Under the pieces are notes generated by a model, which was given only the letters and a program-made list of their open reading frames with translations, did not search any database and was not told the origin of the DNA. From contig NZ_JAUNKD010000005.1 in NCBI RefSeq assembly GCF_030532915.1, positions 1 through 43,832 on the forward strand: a stretch of DNA of 43,832 nt, given 5' to 3'. Below, piece by piece: positions 1 to 7,322 of the stretch. Both the position numbers and the translations under genes were made by a program. Each line of letters opens with the position of its first letter. Position 1 is the stretch's first letter. This stretch comes from Capnocytophaga sp. (GTDB lineage Bacteria > Bacteroidota > Bacteroidia > Flavobacteriales > Flavobacteriaceae).

Positions 1-620
1 ATCCGCTCAATAACCGCGCATACGGAAACATCGCAGGGGCGGACTTCCTTGATGCACAATACTCCAAATCGTATTTGATTTACCACGGGTCGATTGAACC
101 GAATACCAATGCGGGGCTGTCGAATACCTTTCAGTATAAGAATTGGGAGTTTTCATTTTTCATCACGGCACAAGCAGGCAACAAAATTCGGCTCAACCCG
201 TCATTTGACCCCGCTTTTGCCGACCTGAATGTTTTTTCAACCGAATATTACAACCGATGGTTGCAACCCGGTGATGAGTGGCATACCGAAGTACCCGTTT
301 TGCCCTCGCAAGATTTGATTCGCCTTATTGGTCAGGAGAACATCGAAAGGGCTTACAACACCTATAATTACTCACAAAACCGTGTGGCAGACGGGAGTTT
401 TATCCGTATGAAAAACATATCGTTGGCATATACCCTTTCGCAACAAATTGCCAAGAAATTCGGAATGAAAACCATCAATTTACGGGGGCAACTTACCAAT
501 CCGTTTTTGATTTATTCCGATAGTCGTCTTAAAGGACAAGACCCCGAGTATTACCGCTCGGGCGGGGTATCATTGCCAACGCCGAAACAGTTTACATTAA
601 CGGTAAATGCTGGTTTTTAA
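1..620 (+). CDS. SusC/RagA-type TonB-dependent outer-membrane receptor, C-terminal part (5' truncated by window edge)
   Basis: The reading frame is open from base 3 to the stop at 618-620, so the gene enters from outside the window; about 205 C-terminal residues are present. They contain the signatures of the last β-strands of SusC-family barrels: a segment NWEFSFFITAQAGNKIRLN, the block FIRMKNISLAYTL, and a final aromatic strand ending in GF. SusC proteins are TonB-dependent gated barrels that import a ligand captured by the SusD lid lipoprotein. The SusD partner normally lies directly downstream, but here the next SusD (3491) is about 2.9 kb away behind inserted genes and repeats. An in-frame TTG at 75 is only an internal codon. 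Family call is firm; the substrate is unknown. Confidence 0.93.
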   Translation, partial: PLNNRAYGNIAGADFLDAQYSKSYLIYHGSIEPNTNAGLSNTFQYKNWEFSFFITAQAGNKIRLNPSFDPAFADLNVFSTEYYNRWLQPGDEWHTEVPVLPSQDLIRLIGQENIERAYNTYNYSQNRVADGSFIRMKNISLAYTLSQQIAKKFGMKTINLRGQLTNPFLIYSDSRLKGQDPEYYRSGGVSLPTPKQFTLTVNAGF

Positions 621-646
621 CTAAAAAAACACGACGAACAAGCATT

Positions 647-876
647 TTTACAAACAAAAAAAGTAAAAAAACATTTGTCTCAAGCTTTTGGGCATTTGTC
701 AAAAAAGAGAAAATTTGTATTTCCAAGCTTTGTCAAAGTTTAAAAAATTTGACAAAGCCAAAAAGAATATCGTTTACAAAACTAAAAAACCAAAAAGCAT
801 AGATTTTAAGCCTTCGGGCAAATGCCCGAAACAATAAAACACACGTTTTGAGGGTTCGGGCATTTACACAAGTGGA
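647..876. repeat. Degenerate repeat mosaic after susC
   Basis: This stretch holds no convincing gene. It contains a TTTGTCAAAG/CTTTGACAAAG palindrome (726-758), preceded by an AAGC-TTTTGGGCA-like unit and followed by two units with the core CCTTCGGGCA / GTTCGGGCA (about 795-866), one of which forms a short hairpin GGGCAAATGCCC. The same ingredients, better conserved and tandem, recur at 3025-3400, so both flanks of the segment between susC and susD carry the same repeat mosaic. Confidence 0.75.
726..758. repeat. TTTGACAAAG palindrome, copy 1
   Basis: Inverted repeat AGCTTTGTCAAA / TTTGACAAAGC with an A-rich centre. It lies about 100 bp beyond the susC stop. Seven copies of this family occur in the window, all outside genes and mostly just after stop codons. 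They lack a following T-run, so they resemble dispersed REP-like elements more than classic intrinsic terminators. Confidence 0.75.
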
Positions 877-925
877 CATCCCCCTTGCCCCCTTCAAAGG
901 GGGAATGAGTAAAGGATATTTTCCT
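877..925 (+). repeat. G/C-rich REP-like element (forward orientation)
   Basis: Unit beginning CATCCCCCTTGCCCCCTTC, with the near-palindrome C5-TTCAAA-G5 at 888-903 and the tail AATnAGTAAAGGATATTTTCC. It belongs to the same family as the copies at 963-1127, 1546-1712, 1749-1790, 3119-3172 and 3418-3462. The core is very G/C rich against an A/T-rich background. Confidence 0.8.
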
Positions 926-962
926 AATTAAAAAATGACGAAAGTAAAAATACATTACGAAT

Positions 963-1127
963 ATCCTCCCGTTCCCTTCAAAGGGGGAATCAGTAAAGGA
1001 TATTTTCCTATCTTACGGAAAAGATAAATAGAATACAATCAATAATGAAAAAAGACTAAACCTTAAAGTAAACTCTCACCAAATCCCCCTTTGAAGGGGG
1101 CAGGGGGATGTAAAAAAACAAAATACA
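963..1127. repeat. Left ~165-bp direct repeat flanking the DUF559 gene
   Basis: Two oppositely oriented REP-like units (about 963-1008 and 1081-1110) enclose a spacer with the shared sequence TACGGAAAAGATAAATAGAA and a second shared block around 1040-1070. The whole arrangement recurs in the same order and orientation at 1546-1712, right after the DUF559 stop codon, with only about a dozen differences seen by eye. The composite therefore directly brackets one gene. Confidence 0.85.
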
Positions 1128-1161
1128 CCAAACCTAAAAAAGAAAAATAAATATTAAAAAT

Positions 1162-1542
1162 ATGAGAAACAAAATAATCCCATATAACCCCAAACTAAAA
1201 GATTTTGCAAGATATTTGCGAAAAAACAGCACACTCAGTGAAGTATTATTATGGAAACAAATAAAAAATAAGGCTCTCGGAGTTGAATTTCATCGGCAGG
1301 TACCTATCCTTGAATATATAGTAGACTTTTATTGTCACGAACTAATGTTAGCTATCGAAATAGATGGAAATATTCACGACTTTCAGTATCTGGAAGATGC
1401 TAAACGACAAGGAGAAATCGAAAAATATGGCATTACGTTTATTCGCTTTTCAAATCAAGAAGTAAAATACAATATGCTTAGTGTTATTTTGTCACTTGAA
1501 GAAAAAATCGAAGAATTAAAAATTGAACAGGAAAATTTATAA
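1162..1542 (+). CDS. DUF559 family (Vsr-like PD-(D/E)xK fold) endonuclease-domain protein
   Basis: A 126-aa protein matching the DUF559 pattern throughout: LWKQIKNKALGVEFHRQ near residues 31-46, YIVDFYC (52-58, Asp55), LAIEIDG (63-69, Glu66 and Asp68), His72, an Asp-x-x-Arg segment near 79-82, and the C-terminal ITFIRFSNQEV (91-101). DUF559 domains are related to very-short-patch-repair and restriction-endonuclease-like nucleases; the expected acidic active-site residues are present, so the protein looks intact. No methyltransferase or partner lies beside it. It sits exactly between two ~165-bp direct repeats that contain G/C-rich palindromes, within the gap that splits the susC and susD genes. 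A role in mobility or processing of these repeats is inference. Family call is strong; biochemical function is unknown. Confidence 0.88.
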   Translation: MRNKIIPYNPKLKDFARYLRKNSTLSEVLLWKQIKNKALGVEFHRQVPILEYIVDFYCHELMLAIEIDGNIHDFQYLEDAKRQGEIEKYGITFIRFSNQEVKYNMLSVILSLEEKIEELKIEQENL

Positions 1543-1545
1543 TAA

Positions 1546-1712
1546 CATCCCCCTTGCCCCCTTCAAAGGGGGAATCAGTAAAGGATATATTTCTATTTTA
1601 CGGAAAAGATAAATAGAATACAATTAATAATGAAAAAAGACTAAACCTTAAAGTAAGCACTCACCAAATCCCCCTTTGAAGGGGGCAGGGGGATGTAAAA
1701 AAACAAAATACA
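1546..1712. repeat. Right ~165-bp direct repeat flanking the DUF559 gene
   Basis: It begins 3 bp after the DUF559 stop codon and repeats the 963-1127 composite: forward G/C-rich unit (1546-1576), shared spacer, then the inverted unit (about 1668-1695) followed by GTAAAAAAACAAAATACA. Close match to the left copy in order, orientation and spacing, with one small indel near the start. Confidence 0.85.
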
Positions 1713-1748
1713 ACAACCCAATAAATAAATACAACGGCTGTGTGACCC

Positions 1749-1790
1749 ACACTCCCCCTTTGAAGGGGGCAGGGGGATGTAAAAAACAAA
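1749..1790 (-). repeat. G/C-rich REP-like element (reverse orientation)
   Basis: Single unit with CCCCCTTTGAAGGGGGCAG and the tail GGGGGATGTAAAAAACAAA. It lies about 50 bp upstream of the LLM oxidoreductase gene. The 1543-1842 gap holds only this unit and the right direct repeat. Confidence 0.8.
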
Positions 1791-1842
1791 ACACAGCAAC
1801 CCAACAAAAAAACAATTGAAATCATAATTAATTACATATTAA

Positions 1843-2889
1843 ATGAAAAGAAAACTTGAATTAGGAATCACCACTTTTGGTGAAACCACACCGCTTGAAA
1901 GCACCGGCAAAGCCATTTCGCACGCCGAACGCATTCAGAATTTAGTAGAAGAAATAGAATTGGCTGACCGCGTGGGGCTGGACATCTACGCCATCGGGGA
2001 ACACCATCGGGCAGACTTTGCCGTATCCGTACCCGAAATGGTTTTGGCTGCCGGCGCCGTGAATACCAAAAACATACGGCTGTCGAGTGCCGTTACCGTG
2101 CTGTCATCGTCCGACCCCATTCGCATTTACCAAAACTTCGCCACACTTGACGCACTCTCAAACGGACGTGCCGAAATTATGGTCGGAAAAGGCTCATTTA
2201 TTGAATCGTTTCCGTTGTTCGGATATAGTTTGGACGATTATTACGGACTTTTCCACGAAAAACTGGATATGCTTTTGGAGATTCGTTCCAATGAATTACT
2301 CACTTGGGAAGGTCGCCTCACGCATTCGGTTGATGGTAAAGGGGTTTACCCGCGTGCCGTGCAAGAAACACTTCCTGTTTGGGTTGCCACCGGCGGAAGC
2401 CCCGAAACAGCAGTACGCACTGCCAAAATGGGACTGCCCATAGCCTTTGCCATTATCGGCGGTGAGCCACGCGCCTTTAAACCACTCATTGAACGATACC
2501 GCCAAATCGGAAAACAATGGGGGCATACCGACGAGCAACTCAAAGTAGCTTCCCACTCGTGGGGATTTATTGCCGAAGATAACCAAAAAGCCATTGACCA
2601 GTACTTCTACCCCACCAAACAGTTAGTCGATGCCATCTCAAAAGACCGCGCACACTGGCAACCGCTCACCAAAGAGCAATATATGGGGTCGGTAAGTGAA
2701 TACGGAGCTATGTTTGTAGGCGACCCCGAGGTGGTAGCCGGCAAAATCATCAAAACGGTAGAAAACTTACAGTTAGACCGTTTTATGCTTCACATTCCGA
2801 TTGGTTCACTCCCGCACGCCGATGTGTTAAAAGCCATTGAGCTGTTCGGAAAAGAAGTCGCTCCAAAAGTACGGGCTTATTTTGAATAA
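1843..2889 (+). CDS. LLM class flavin-dependent oxidoreductase (luciferase-like monooxygenase family)
   Basis: A 348-aa protein with family hallmarks: N-terminal LELGITTFGE, the segment AIGEHHRADFAVSVPEMVLA (about 52-71), the block SSSDPIRIYQNFATLDALSNGRAEIMVGKG, and VWVATGGSPETAVR. This is the bacterial luciferase-like (β/α)8 barrel family, which uses reduced flavin; the actual substrate cannot be told from sequence. It is cytoplasmic, with no signal peptide. Its G+C-richer composition resembles the Sus genes around it. It has repeat clusters on both sides and stands between susC and susD, where it has no obvious role, so it looks like a passenger that arrived with the repeats. Family call is firm, substrate unknown. 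Confidence 0.92.
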   Translation: MKRKLELGITTFGETTPLESTGKAISHAERIQNLVEEIELADRVGLDIYAIGEHHRADFAVSVPEMVLAAGAVNTKNIRLSSAVTVLSSSDPIRIYQNFATLDALSNGRAEIMVGKGSFIESFPLFGYSLDDYYGLFHEKLDMLLEIRSNELLTWEGRLTHSVDGKGVYPRAVQETLPVWVATGGSPETAVRTAKMGLPIAFAIIGGEPRAFKPLIERYRQIGKQWGHTDEQLKVASHSWGFIAEDNQKAIDQYFYPTKQLVDAISKDRAHWQPLTKEQYMGSVSEYGAMFVGDPEVVAGKIIKTVENLQLDRFMLHIPIGSLPHADVLKAIELFGKEVAPKVRAYFE

Positions 2890-3070
2890 TATGTAGCGTC
2901 TCTACCTCCGCCAAAGTTTTCGAACCTTAATCGGGGTAAAGAAATATAATTTACAACCCTAATCTCCTTTGAAAAAAGTAAAGGAATGTAAAAAACAAAC
3001 AATATTGGATAAAAAACAACCGTTCCAAGCCTTTGTAAGAACTTAAAAAAGGAGAAAAGAAGCGTTTTCA

Positions 3071-3104
3071 AGCTTTGTTAAAGTTCTAAAACTTTGACAA
3101 AGCT
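3071..3104. repeat. TTTGACAAAG palindrome, copy 2
   Basis: Inverted repeat AGCTTTGTTAAAGTTC / AACTTTGACAAAGCT, one mismatch in the left arm. It is followed by TAAAAAGAAGACC and then a G/C-rich unit, the same order as at 3365-3462. Confidence 0.75.
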
Positions 3105-3118
3105 AAAAAGAAGACCAT

Positions 3119-3172
3119 TTACACCCCTAATCCCCTTTTGAAAGGGGCGGGGGAATGTAAAAAACAAACAAT
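3119..3172 (-). repeat. G/C-rich REP-like element (reverse orientation)
   Basis: Variant unit ATCCCCTTTTGAAAGGGGCG followed by GGGGAATGTAAAAAACAAAC. The arms are compensated (CCCCTTTT / GAAAGGGG), so the hairpin potential is preserved despite changed bases, which hints at selection on the structure. Confidence 0.75.
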
Positions 3173-3188
3173 TTAAATAAAAAACATA

Positions 3189-3365
3189 CGTTTTGAGCTT
3201 TCAATTGTTTAGTTAAAACAAGAAAACACGTGTTTTGGACCTTCGGGCAACTAGCAAAAAGGAGAAAACAAGCGTTTTGAACCTTCGGGCAAATAGCAAA
3301 AGGCTCAAAACACGTGTTCCGAAGACTCGGGCAACTAGCAAAAAGGAGAAAACAAGCGTTTTCAA
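3189..3365. repeat. 42-bp tandem repeat, about four units
   Basis: Units carry the shared core CCTTCGGGCAAnTAGCAAAA followed by GGAGAAAACAAGCGTTTT or CTCAAAACACGTG. The period is 42 bp, so an antisense frame shows a 14-residue periodic peptide (NxCFxxFAxCPxxx). The last unit runs straight into a TTTGACAAAG palindrome. Confidence 0.75.
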
Positions 3366-3398
3366 GCTTTGTCAAAGTTTAAAAACTTTGACAAAGCT
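3365..3398. repeat. TTTGACAAAG palindrome, copy 3 (perfect)
   Basis: Perfect inverted repeat AGCTTTGTCAAAGTTT / AAACTTTGACAAAGCT around a short A-rich centre; best-preserved member of the family in this window. Confidence 0.8.
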
Positions 3399-3417
3399 AA
3401 AAAGAACATCATTTACA

Positions 3418-3462
3418 ACTCTAATCCCCCTTTGAAGGGGACAGGGGGATGTAAAAACAACC
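3418..3462 (-). repeat. G/C-rich REP-like element (reverse orientation) before susD
   Basis: Unit AATCCCCCTTTGAAGGGGAC followed by AGGGGGATGTAAAAACAA. It is the last repeat before the susD start codon at 3491 and so lies in the susD leader. Confidence 0.8.
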
Positions 3463-3490
3463 ATAAATCGACATAAATAACCATATTGTA

Positions 3491-4999
3491 ATGAAATCAA
3501 TCATAAAAATAACCTTATTAAGTGCATTTTTGGCATCGTGTCAGGGATTTTTAGAGAAAGAACCTGACTCGTCGTTAAATGTTGCCATCGATTCGGAAGA
3601 AAAAATAGCGGAACTACTCACCGGCGCATATCCGCAAGCCAGTTATTTTCCGTTTTTGGAAGCACGTACCGACAATGTTGCCGAACGCAGTGGCGGGGAA
3701 CACTCCCGCCTGAACGAAGTGATGTTCTTCTGGGAAGATTATGACCAAGAAGATTTAGACACCCCCCTAAACTACTGGAATGCGTGCTATGCGGGTATCG
3801 CACAAGCCAACAAAGCGTTGGAATTGCTTGCCGCCTATCCCAAAACCAACCGCATCAAAGCGCTGTACGGCGAAGCCTTTTTGCTCAGAGCCTATCTCCA
3901 CTTTATGTTGGTCAATATCTGGGCAGAACCCTACGGCACCGAGCGCTCCCGACAAAGCCCCGGCATTCCGTATCTGACCAAACCCGAAAAACACGCCTTG
4001 GTGGATTATGAAAGAAGCACCGTAGCCGAGGTTTACAACAAAATTGAAACCGATTTAAAGCTCGGCATTTCGTTGGTGGACGATAATTATTACAAAAAAC
4101 CAAAATTCCACTTCAATAAAAAGGCTGCCTATGCGTTTGCTTCACGCTTCTATTTGATGAGGGGCGAATGGGATTTGGTTATCGAGTACGCCAACTATGT
4201 ATTGGGTGCTGACCCCAAGCAAACGCTTCGCAAATGGAATGCCTACGAGCGGGAGCTTTCGTTTAACCGCCGTTCCCTCTTTGCCAAATACACCGATACC
4301 AACGAAGCGGCTAACCTACTGCTCACCACCACCGAATCGCGTTGGGCGCGCAATCTCCCCCGCGAGAAGTATGGCGTTACGCGCAATTCCGTTCGTGAAA
4401 TTTTTGACCGGCGAGGCGTTGATGGTTGTGGCGACCCGGGAAGAAACTTGGTTTTTGCTCCGTTTTATTTGTTTTTAGATTCGGAAAACGGTATCCGAGA
4501 CGGAAGGTATATCGCCAAGTTTGACGAACTTTCGCTTTTGGGTTCCACCGGTACGCGTCCGCGCGATTTATATGTAACCAATGTGCTTTTCACCGCTGAT
4601 GAGGTGCTCCTCAACCGAATGGAAGCCTATGCAATGCTTAGCGAATACGACAAATCACTTGACGACCTTTTTGATTACCTGCGGGGCAAGTTCGGCATCA
4701 ATCTTTCGTGTCCGCGCGATACCTTCACATCGATAAGCAACAGTTATTACGACATTTACACGCCATTTTACGGGCTTACCATCAAGCAATTGGCTTTGAT
4801 TAAAATCTTTTCGGACTTGCGCCAGAAGGAATTCTTGCACGAAGGGCTGCGCTGGTTTGACATTCGTCGGTTTTATATTCCGGTTTCACGCGATTCGCGC
4901 AGCAGCAATTATTTGCCCCTTCGGAAGGAAGACCCGCGCAAGCTGTTGCAAATCCCTGCCGAAGCCATCAACCGCGGATTGGAAGCAAACCCGAGATAG
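3491..4999 (+). CDS. SusD/RagB family outer-membrane lipoprotein
   Basis: A 502-aa lipoprotein with signal peptide and lipobox LASC (Cys17). SusD-family features follow: LTGAYPQ near residue 45, the TPR-like helical part WNACYAGIAQANKALELL and ALYGEAFLLRAYLHFMLVNIW (about 128-148, the best-conserved SusD block), and a C-terminal EFLHEGLRWFDIRRF typical of the family. SusD proteins sit as a hinged lid on the SusC barrel and capture substrate at the cell surface. Here the cognate SusC is most likely the truncated receptor at the window start, although 2.9 kb of foreign-looking DNA lies between them. The leader contains a G/C-rich repeat and no clear TAnnTTTG promoter. Family call is firm; ligand unknown. 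Confidence 0.95.
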   Translation: MKSIIKITLLSAFLASCQGFLEKEPDSSLNVAIDSEEKIAELLTGAYPQASYFPFLEARTDNVAERSGGEHSRLNEVMFFWEDYDQEDLDTPLNYWNACYAGIAQANKALELLAAYPKTNRIKALYGEAFLLRAYLHFMLVNIWAEPYGTERSRQSPGIPYLTKPEKHALVDYERSTVAEVYNKIETDLKLGISLVDDNYYKKPKFHFNKKAAYAFASRFYLMRGEWDLVIEYANYVLGADPKQTLRKWNAYERELSFNRRSLFAKYTDTNEAANLLLTTTESRWARNLPREKYGVTRNSVREIFDRRGVDGCGDPGRNLVFAPFYLFLDSENGIRDGRYIAKFDELSLLGSTGTRPRDLYVTNVLFTADEVLLNRMEAYAMLSEYDKSLDDLFDYLRGKFGINLSCPRDTFTSISNSYYDIYTPFYGLTIKQLALIKIFSDLRQKEFLHEGLRWFDIRRFYIPVSRDSRSSNYLPLRKEDPRKLLQIPAEAINRGLEANPR

Positions 5000-5023
5000 A
5001 AAAACAATGAGCAATTGGTTTTA

Positions 5024-5055
5024 ACTTTGTCAAAATTTTAGAACTTTGACAAAGT
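5024..5055. repeat. TTTGACAAAG palindrome, copy 4
   Basis: Imperfect inverted repeat ACTTTGTCAAAATTTT / AGAACTTTGACAAAGT, 25 bp after the susD stop and before the next lipoprotein gene of the same run. It may partly terminate or process the message between susD and the accessory genes; this is inference. Confidence 0.7.
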
Positions 5056-5106
5056 CTGGAAAAACCTAAAAAACACGAAAATCACAGTTGATAAAATTAA
5101 AATACG

Positions 5107-6222
5107 ATGAAAAAAATCTATTTTTTAATCTTACTAAGTCTGCTTTTGGGCTGTTCAAAAGAAAAACTCGCTGACCGCAGCGTGGTGGACGATAACACCA
5201 TTACGCAGACCCTTACCGAGTTGGATACATACATCGAACAAGCCTTTGTCAAGCCCTACGGCATTTCGGTTGAATACCGCTGGGACAAAACCAAAGCCCC
5301 AAACGGCGAGCATCTTTTTCCGCCCCAAACGGATAAGGTAAAAGACGTTTTGGAAACCATCAAATACCTTTGGCTTGAAACCTATACGCTCCCCAATATG
5401 GGCGGAAACGATTTTTTCAAAGGCAAAGCACCCGTGAAAATCTATATGTACGGCGGGGCAAACCTCGATGCCAACGGTGTGGAACGCATCAGCAATGCCG
5501 AAGCGCCCGCAATTGAAATGCACCTTTACAACGTAAACGCCTTTCAAAAGAAAGACTTTGCCGATGTTTTCATCTTGATGCGAAGTGTTCACCATCAGTT
5601 TGCCAAACGCCTATTGGAACTGTATCCGTATGAGCGCGATGCGTTTTCACGTATCAGCCAACAAAAGTATGTTTACAGCACGCAAAACATCATCAAACGC
5701 AGGGACATCGAATCGAATTATATCCGAAAAATATCGGATTGCAGAGGCAGCAACCTTGATGAGTTTATTTACATTATCGCCTCCGATGCTGATTTTGCCA
5801 ATGTGAAACGCGGGTATTTCAGCACCGGACGAATCATTCCCGCCATACGGGTTGACAAACGTTTTTGCGACATTCGTGGCGACGATACGGTCATTACCGA
5901 AGGCTATCGCGCCCATCAAAACGGCTTTTTAACCTTGCACGCTTCGTTGTCTCCGGAAGATGACTTTGCCGAAATCATTAGCGCCACGCTAACCCACACC
6001 AAAAGTGAAATTGACCAAGCCCTGACCATCGCCAAAACGCCCGACCGCGACCCGAACCCCGAAGTACAAGAACGAAACAACCAAGAAGCCCAAGCAGCGT
6101 TCAATGCCATCAGCCGAAAAAAAGATATGGTGTATGATTATTTCAAAAAAGAAATCGGCATTAACCTTGACCGTATGCAAATAATTAGTATACAACGCAT
6201 TAAATCCTTAAACAATAAATAA
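5107..6222 (+). CDS. Putative zinc-binding metallopeptidase homologue (PF15890 type), active site apparently lost
   Basis: A 371-aa lipoprotein (LLGC, Cys16; CSKEK after the cut). Layout and several blocks match the SusCD-associated putative zinc-binding metallopeptidases: an N-terminal ~45-aa leader region, PVKIYMYGG (109-117), the helix where the family has HHExxH, and a later SPEDDFAE block that in active members gives the third metal ligand. At the key site the sequence reads VHHQFAK (161-167): Glu is replaced by Gln and the second zinc His by Lys. As written it should neither bind zinc normally nor cleave peptides, so it may serve as a binding protein. It is followed after 8 bp by the DUF4302 gene. 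Family assignment is moderately strong; loss of activity is inferred from the missing residues. Confidence 0.75.
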   Translation: MKKIYFLILLSLLLGCSKEKLADRSVVDDNTITQTLTELDTYIEQAFVKPYGISVEYRWDKTKAPNGEHLFPPQTDKVKDVLETIKYLWLETYTLPNMGGNDFFKGKAPVKIYMYGGANLDANGVERISNAEAPAIEMHLYNVNAFQKKDFADVFILMRSVHHQFAKRLLELYPYERDAFSRISQQKYVYSTQNIIKRRDIESNYIRKISDCRGSNLDEFIYIIASDADFANVKRGYFSTGRIIPAIRVDKRFCDIRGDDTVITEGYRAHQNGFLTLHASLSPEDDFAEIISATLTHTKSEIDQALTIAKTPDRDPNPEVQERNNQEAQAAFNAISRKKDMVYDYFKKEIGINLDRMQIISIQRIKSLNNK

Positions 6223-6230
6223 AATTACGT

Positions 6231-7277
6231 ATGAAAAAAGGCTACATCACTGCATTTATTTGCGCAATTATATGCTTTTCGTGTCAATCCGAGGCGAATA
6301 ACTTTGAGCAATCGCCCTCGCAGCGCAATGCAGCTCATATTTCGGCACTTCGGCACGAACTTACCCAAGCCCCCAACGGCTGGAAGATGATTTATTTCTC
6401 AAAAACAGATTCGCTTTTATTTTCTAACAAAGATGAAGTAATTGAAAGTCTGGGTGATTTCAGGAGTTTGTACGGTTATGGCGGACATTACTTTCTGGTG
6501 AAATTTAACGAAGACGGAAGGTTGCAAATGCTTTCGGATTACGATGAAAATTCGGTAAAAGAGCCGAAAGAAAGTCTGTTTGAAGTGAAGCAGAACTCCT
6601 TCACGCAACTCAGTTTCACAACCTACAACTACTTGCACCGATTGGTAAACGACAAATTTGAAGGCGCTTCGGATTTTTTGTACGTCGGAAAGGATTTTCG
6701 GCAGAATTTGCTGTTCAGAACCTCAAAAAGTTTAGAACCCGCCCGTGAGTACATCGTTTTGGAAAAACTACCCTCAACCGAGGCGTGGCAGGGCAATGCC
6801 GAAACCAAAAGCCATATTGAAAAGGCCTACGATAACCGTCTTTTTTTCGATGAGATGAAAAATCCGCAAATCCGCATCCGACAAAGCGGAAAAACCTTTT
6901 TTGAAAGCGATGTGAAAATCAAAACCGATTCGCGCTTGCCTTCGTACATTCATTTTTTGAACAATATTAAGGTGAAACGCTTTTACCTGTTCCGATTTAA
7001 TAAAAAACCCGATTTGGTTTATCCCAATATTCCCAAAGAAAGTACCGGACTGGGGTCGGGGTACGTCGGCACCGAAGACGGAATATCGTTCCGAGCCGGA
7101 CTTCGTTACAACGCCAACATTATTTTCTATGATTTCAAGCGTGAAGGTGATACTTTTGTGTGCGAACTGGTGAAGGTGTATGACCCCATTGGCAAAAGAT
7201 ATATGTACGAAAGCAAACACCTATTCCCAAATGGTGAACCTACTTTCTTTATCGCCGAAATTTTCGACAAAAAGTAA
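6231..7277 (+). CDS. DUF4302 family lipoprotein of the Sus-like locus
   Basis: A 348-aa lipoprotein (CFSC, Cys18). It follows the DUF4302 pattern: an N-terminal repeat-free start with LRHELTQAPNGWKMIYF (about 43-59), YGGHYFLVKFNEDGRLQMLSD (about 82-102), and QLSFTTYNYLHRLVN (about 122-136). DUF4302 proteins are found almost only in SusCD-type loci of Bacteroidota beside the PF15890 metallopeptidase homologues; their biochemical role is unknown. The gene begins 8 bp after its upstream neighbour, so the two are probably co-transcribed and possibly translationally coupled. After the Cys the residues QSEANN give only a weak surface-export signature. Confidence 0.85.
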   Translation: MKKGYITAFICAIICFSCQSEANNFEQSPSQRNAAHISALRHELTQAPNGWKMIYFSKTDSLLFSNKDEVIESLGDFRSLYGYGGHYFLVKFNEDGRLQMLSDYDENSVKEPKESLFEVKQNSFTQLSFTTYNYLHRLVNDKFEGASDFLYVGKDFRQNLLFRTSKSLEPAREYIVLEKLPSTEAWQGNAETKSHIEKAYDNRLFFDEMKNPQIRIRQSGKTFFESDVKIKTDSRLPSYIHFLNNIKVKRFYLFRFNKKPDLVYPNIPKESTGLGSGYVGTEDGISFRAGLRYNANIIFYDFKREGDTFVCELVKVYDPIGKRYMYESKHLFPNGEPTFFIAEIFDKK

Positions 7278-7322
7278 AACACAACTTTAAATCATCAAAA
7301 TGACTTATTAAAAAACAAGATA

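Larger units (their letters stand above)
2890..3490. repeat. 600-bp gene-free repeat cluster upstream of susD
   Basis: No credible gene is present. In order it holds a degenerate G/C-rich unit (2951-3003), a TTTGACAAAG palindrome (3071-3104), a full G/C-rich unit (3119-3172), a 42-bp tandem array (3189-3365), another palindrome (3365-3398) and a last G/C-rich unit (3418-3462) ending about 30 bp before the susD start. Twice the order is palindrome then G/C-rich unit, joined by AAAAAGAA and ATTTAC, so these two element families travel as a composite. Confidence 0.8.

Noticed and set aside
3189..3365. Tandem 42-bp repeats as a possible CRISPR array
   Set aside because: The units are contiguous without unique spacers, and no cas genes are in the window.
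3127..3375. Antisense 82-aa frame with a 14-residue Cys/Phe-rich repeat
   Set aside because: The periodic peptide simply reflects the 42-bp tandem DNA repeat; it has no start context, crosses other repeat families and shows no coding-like codon use.
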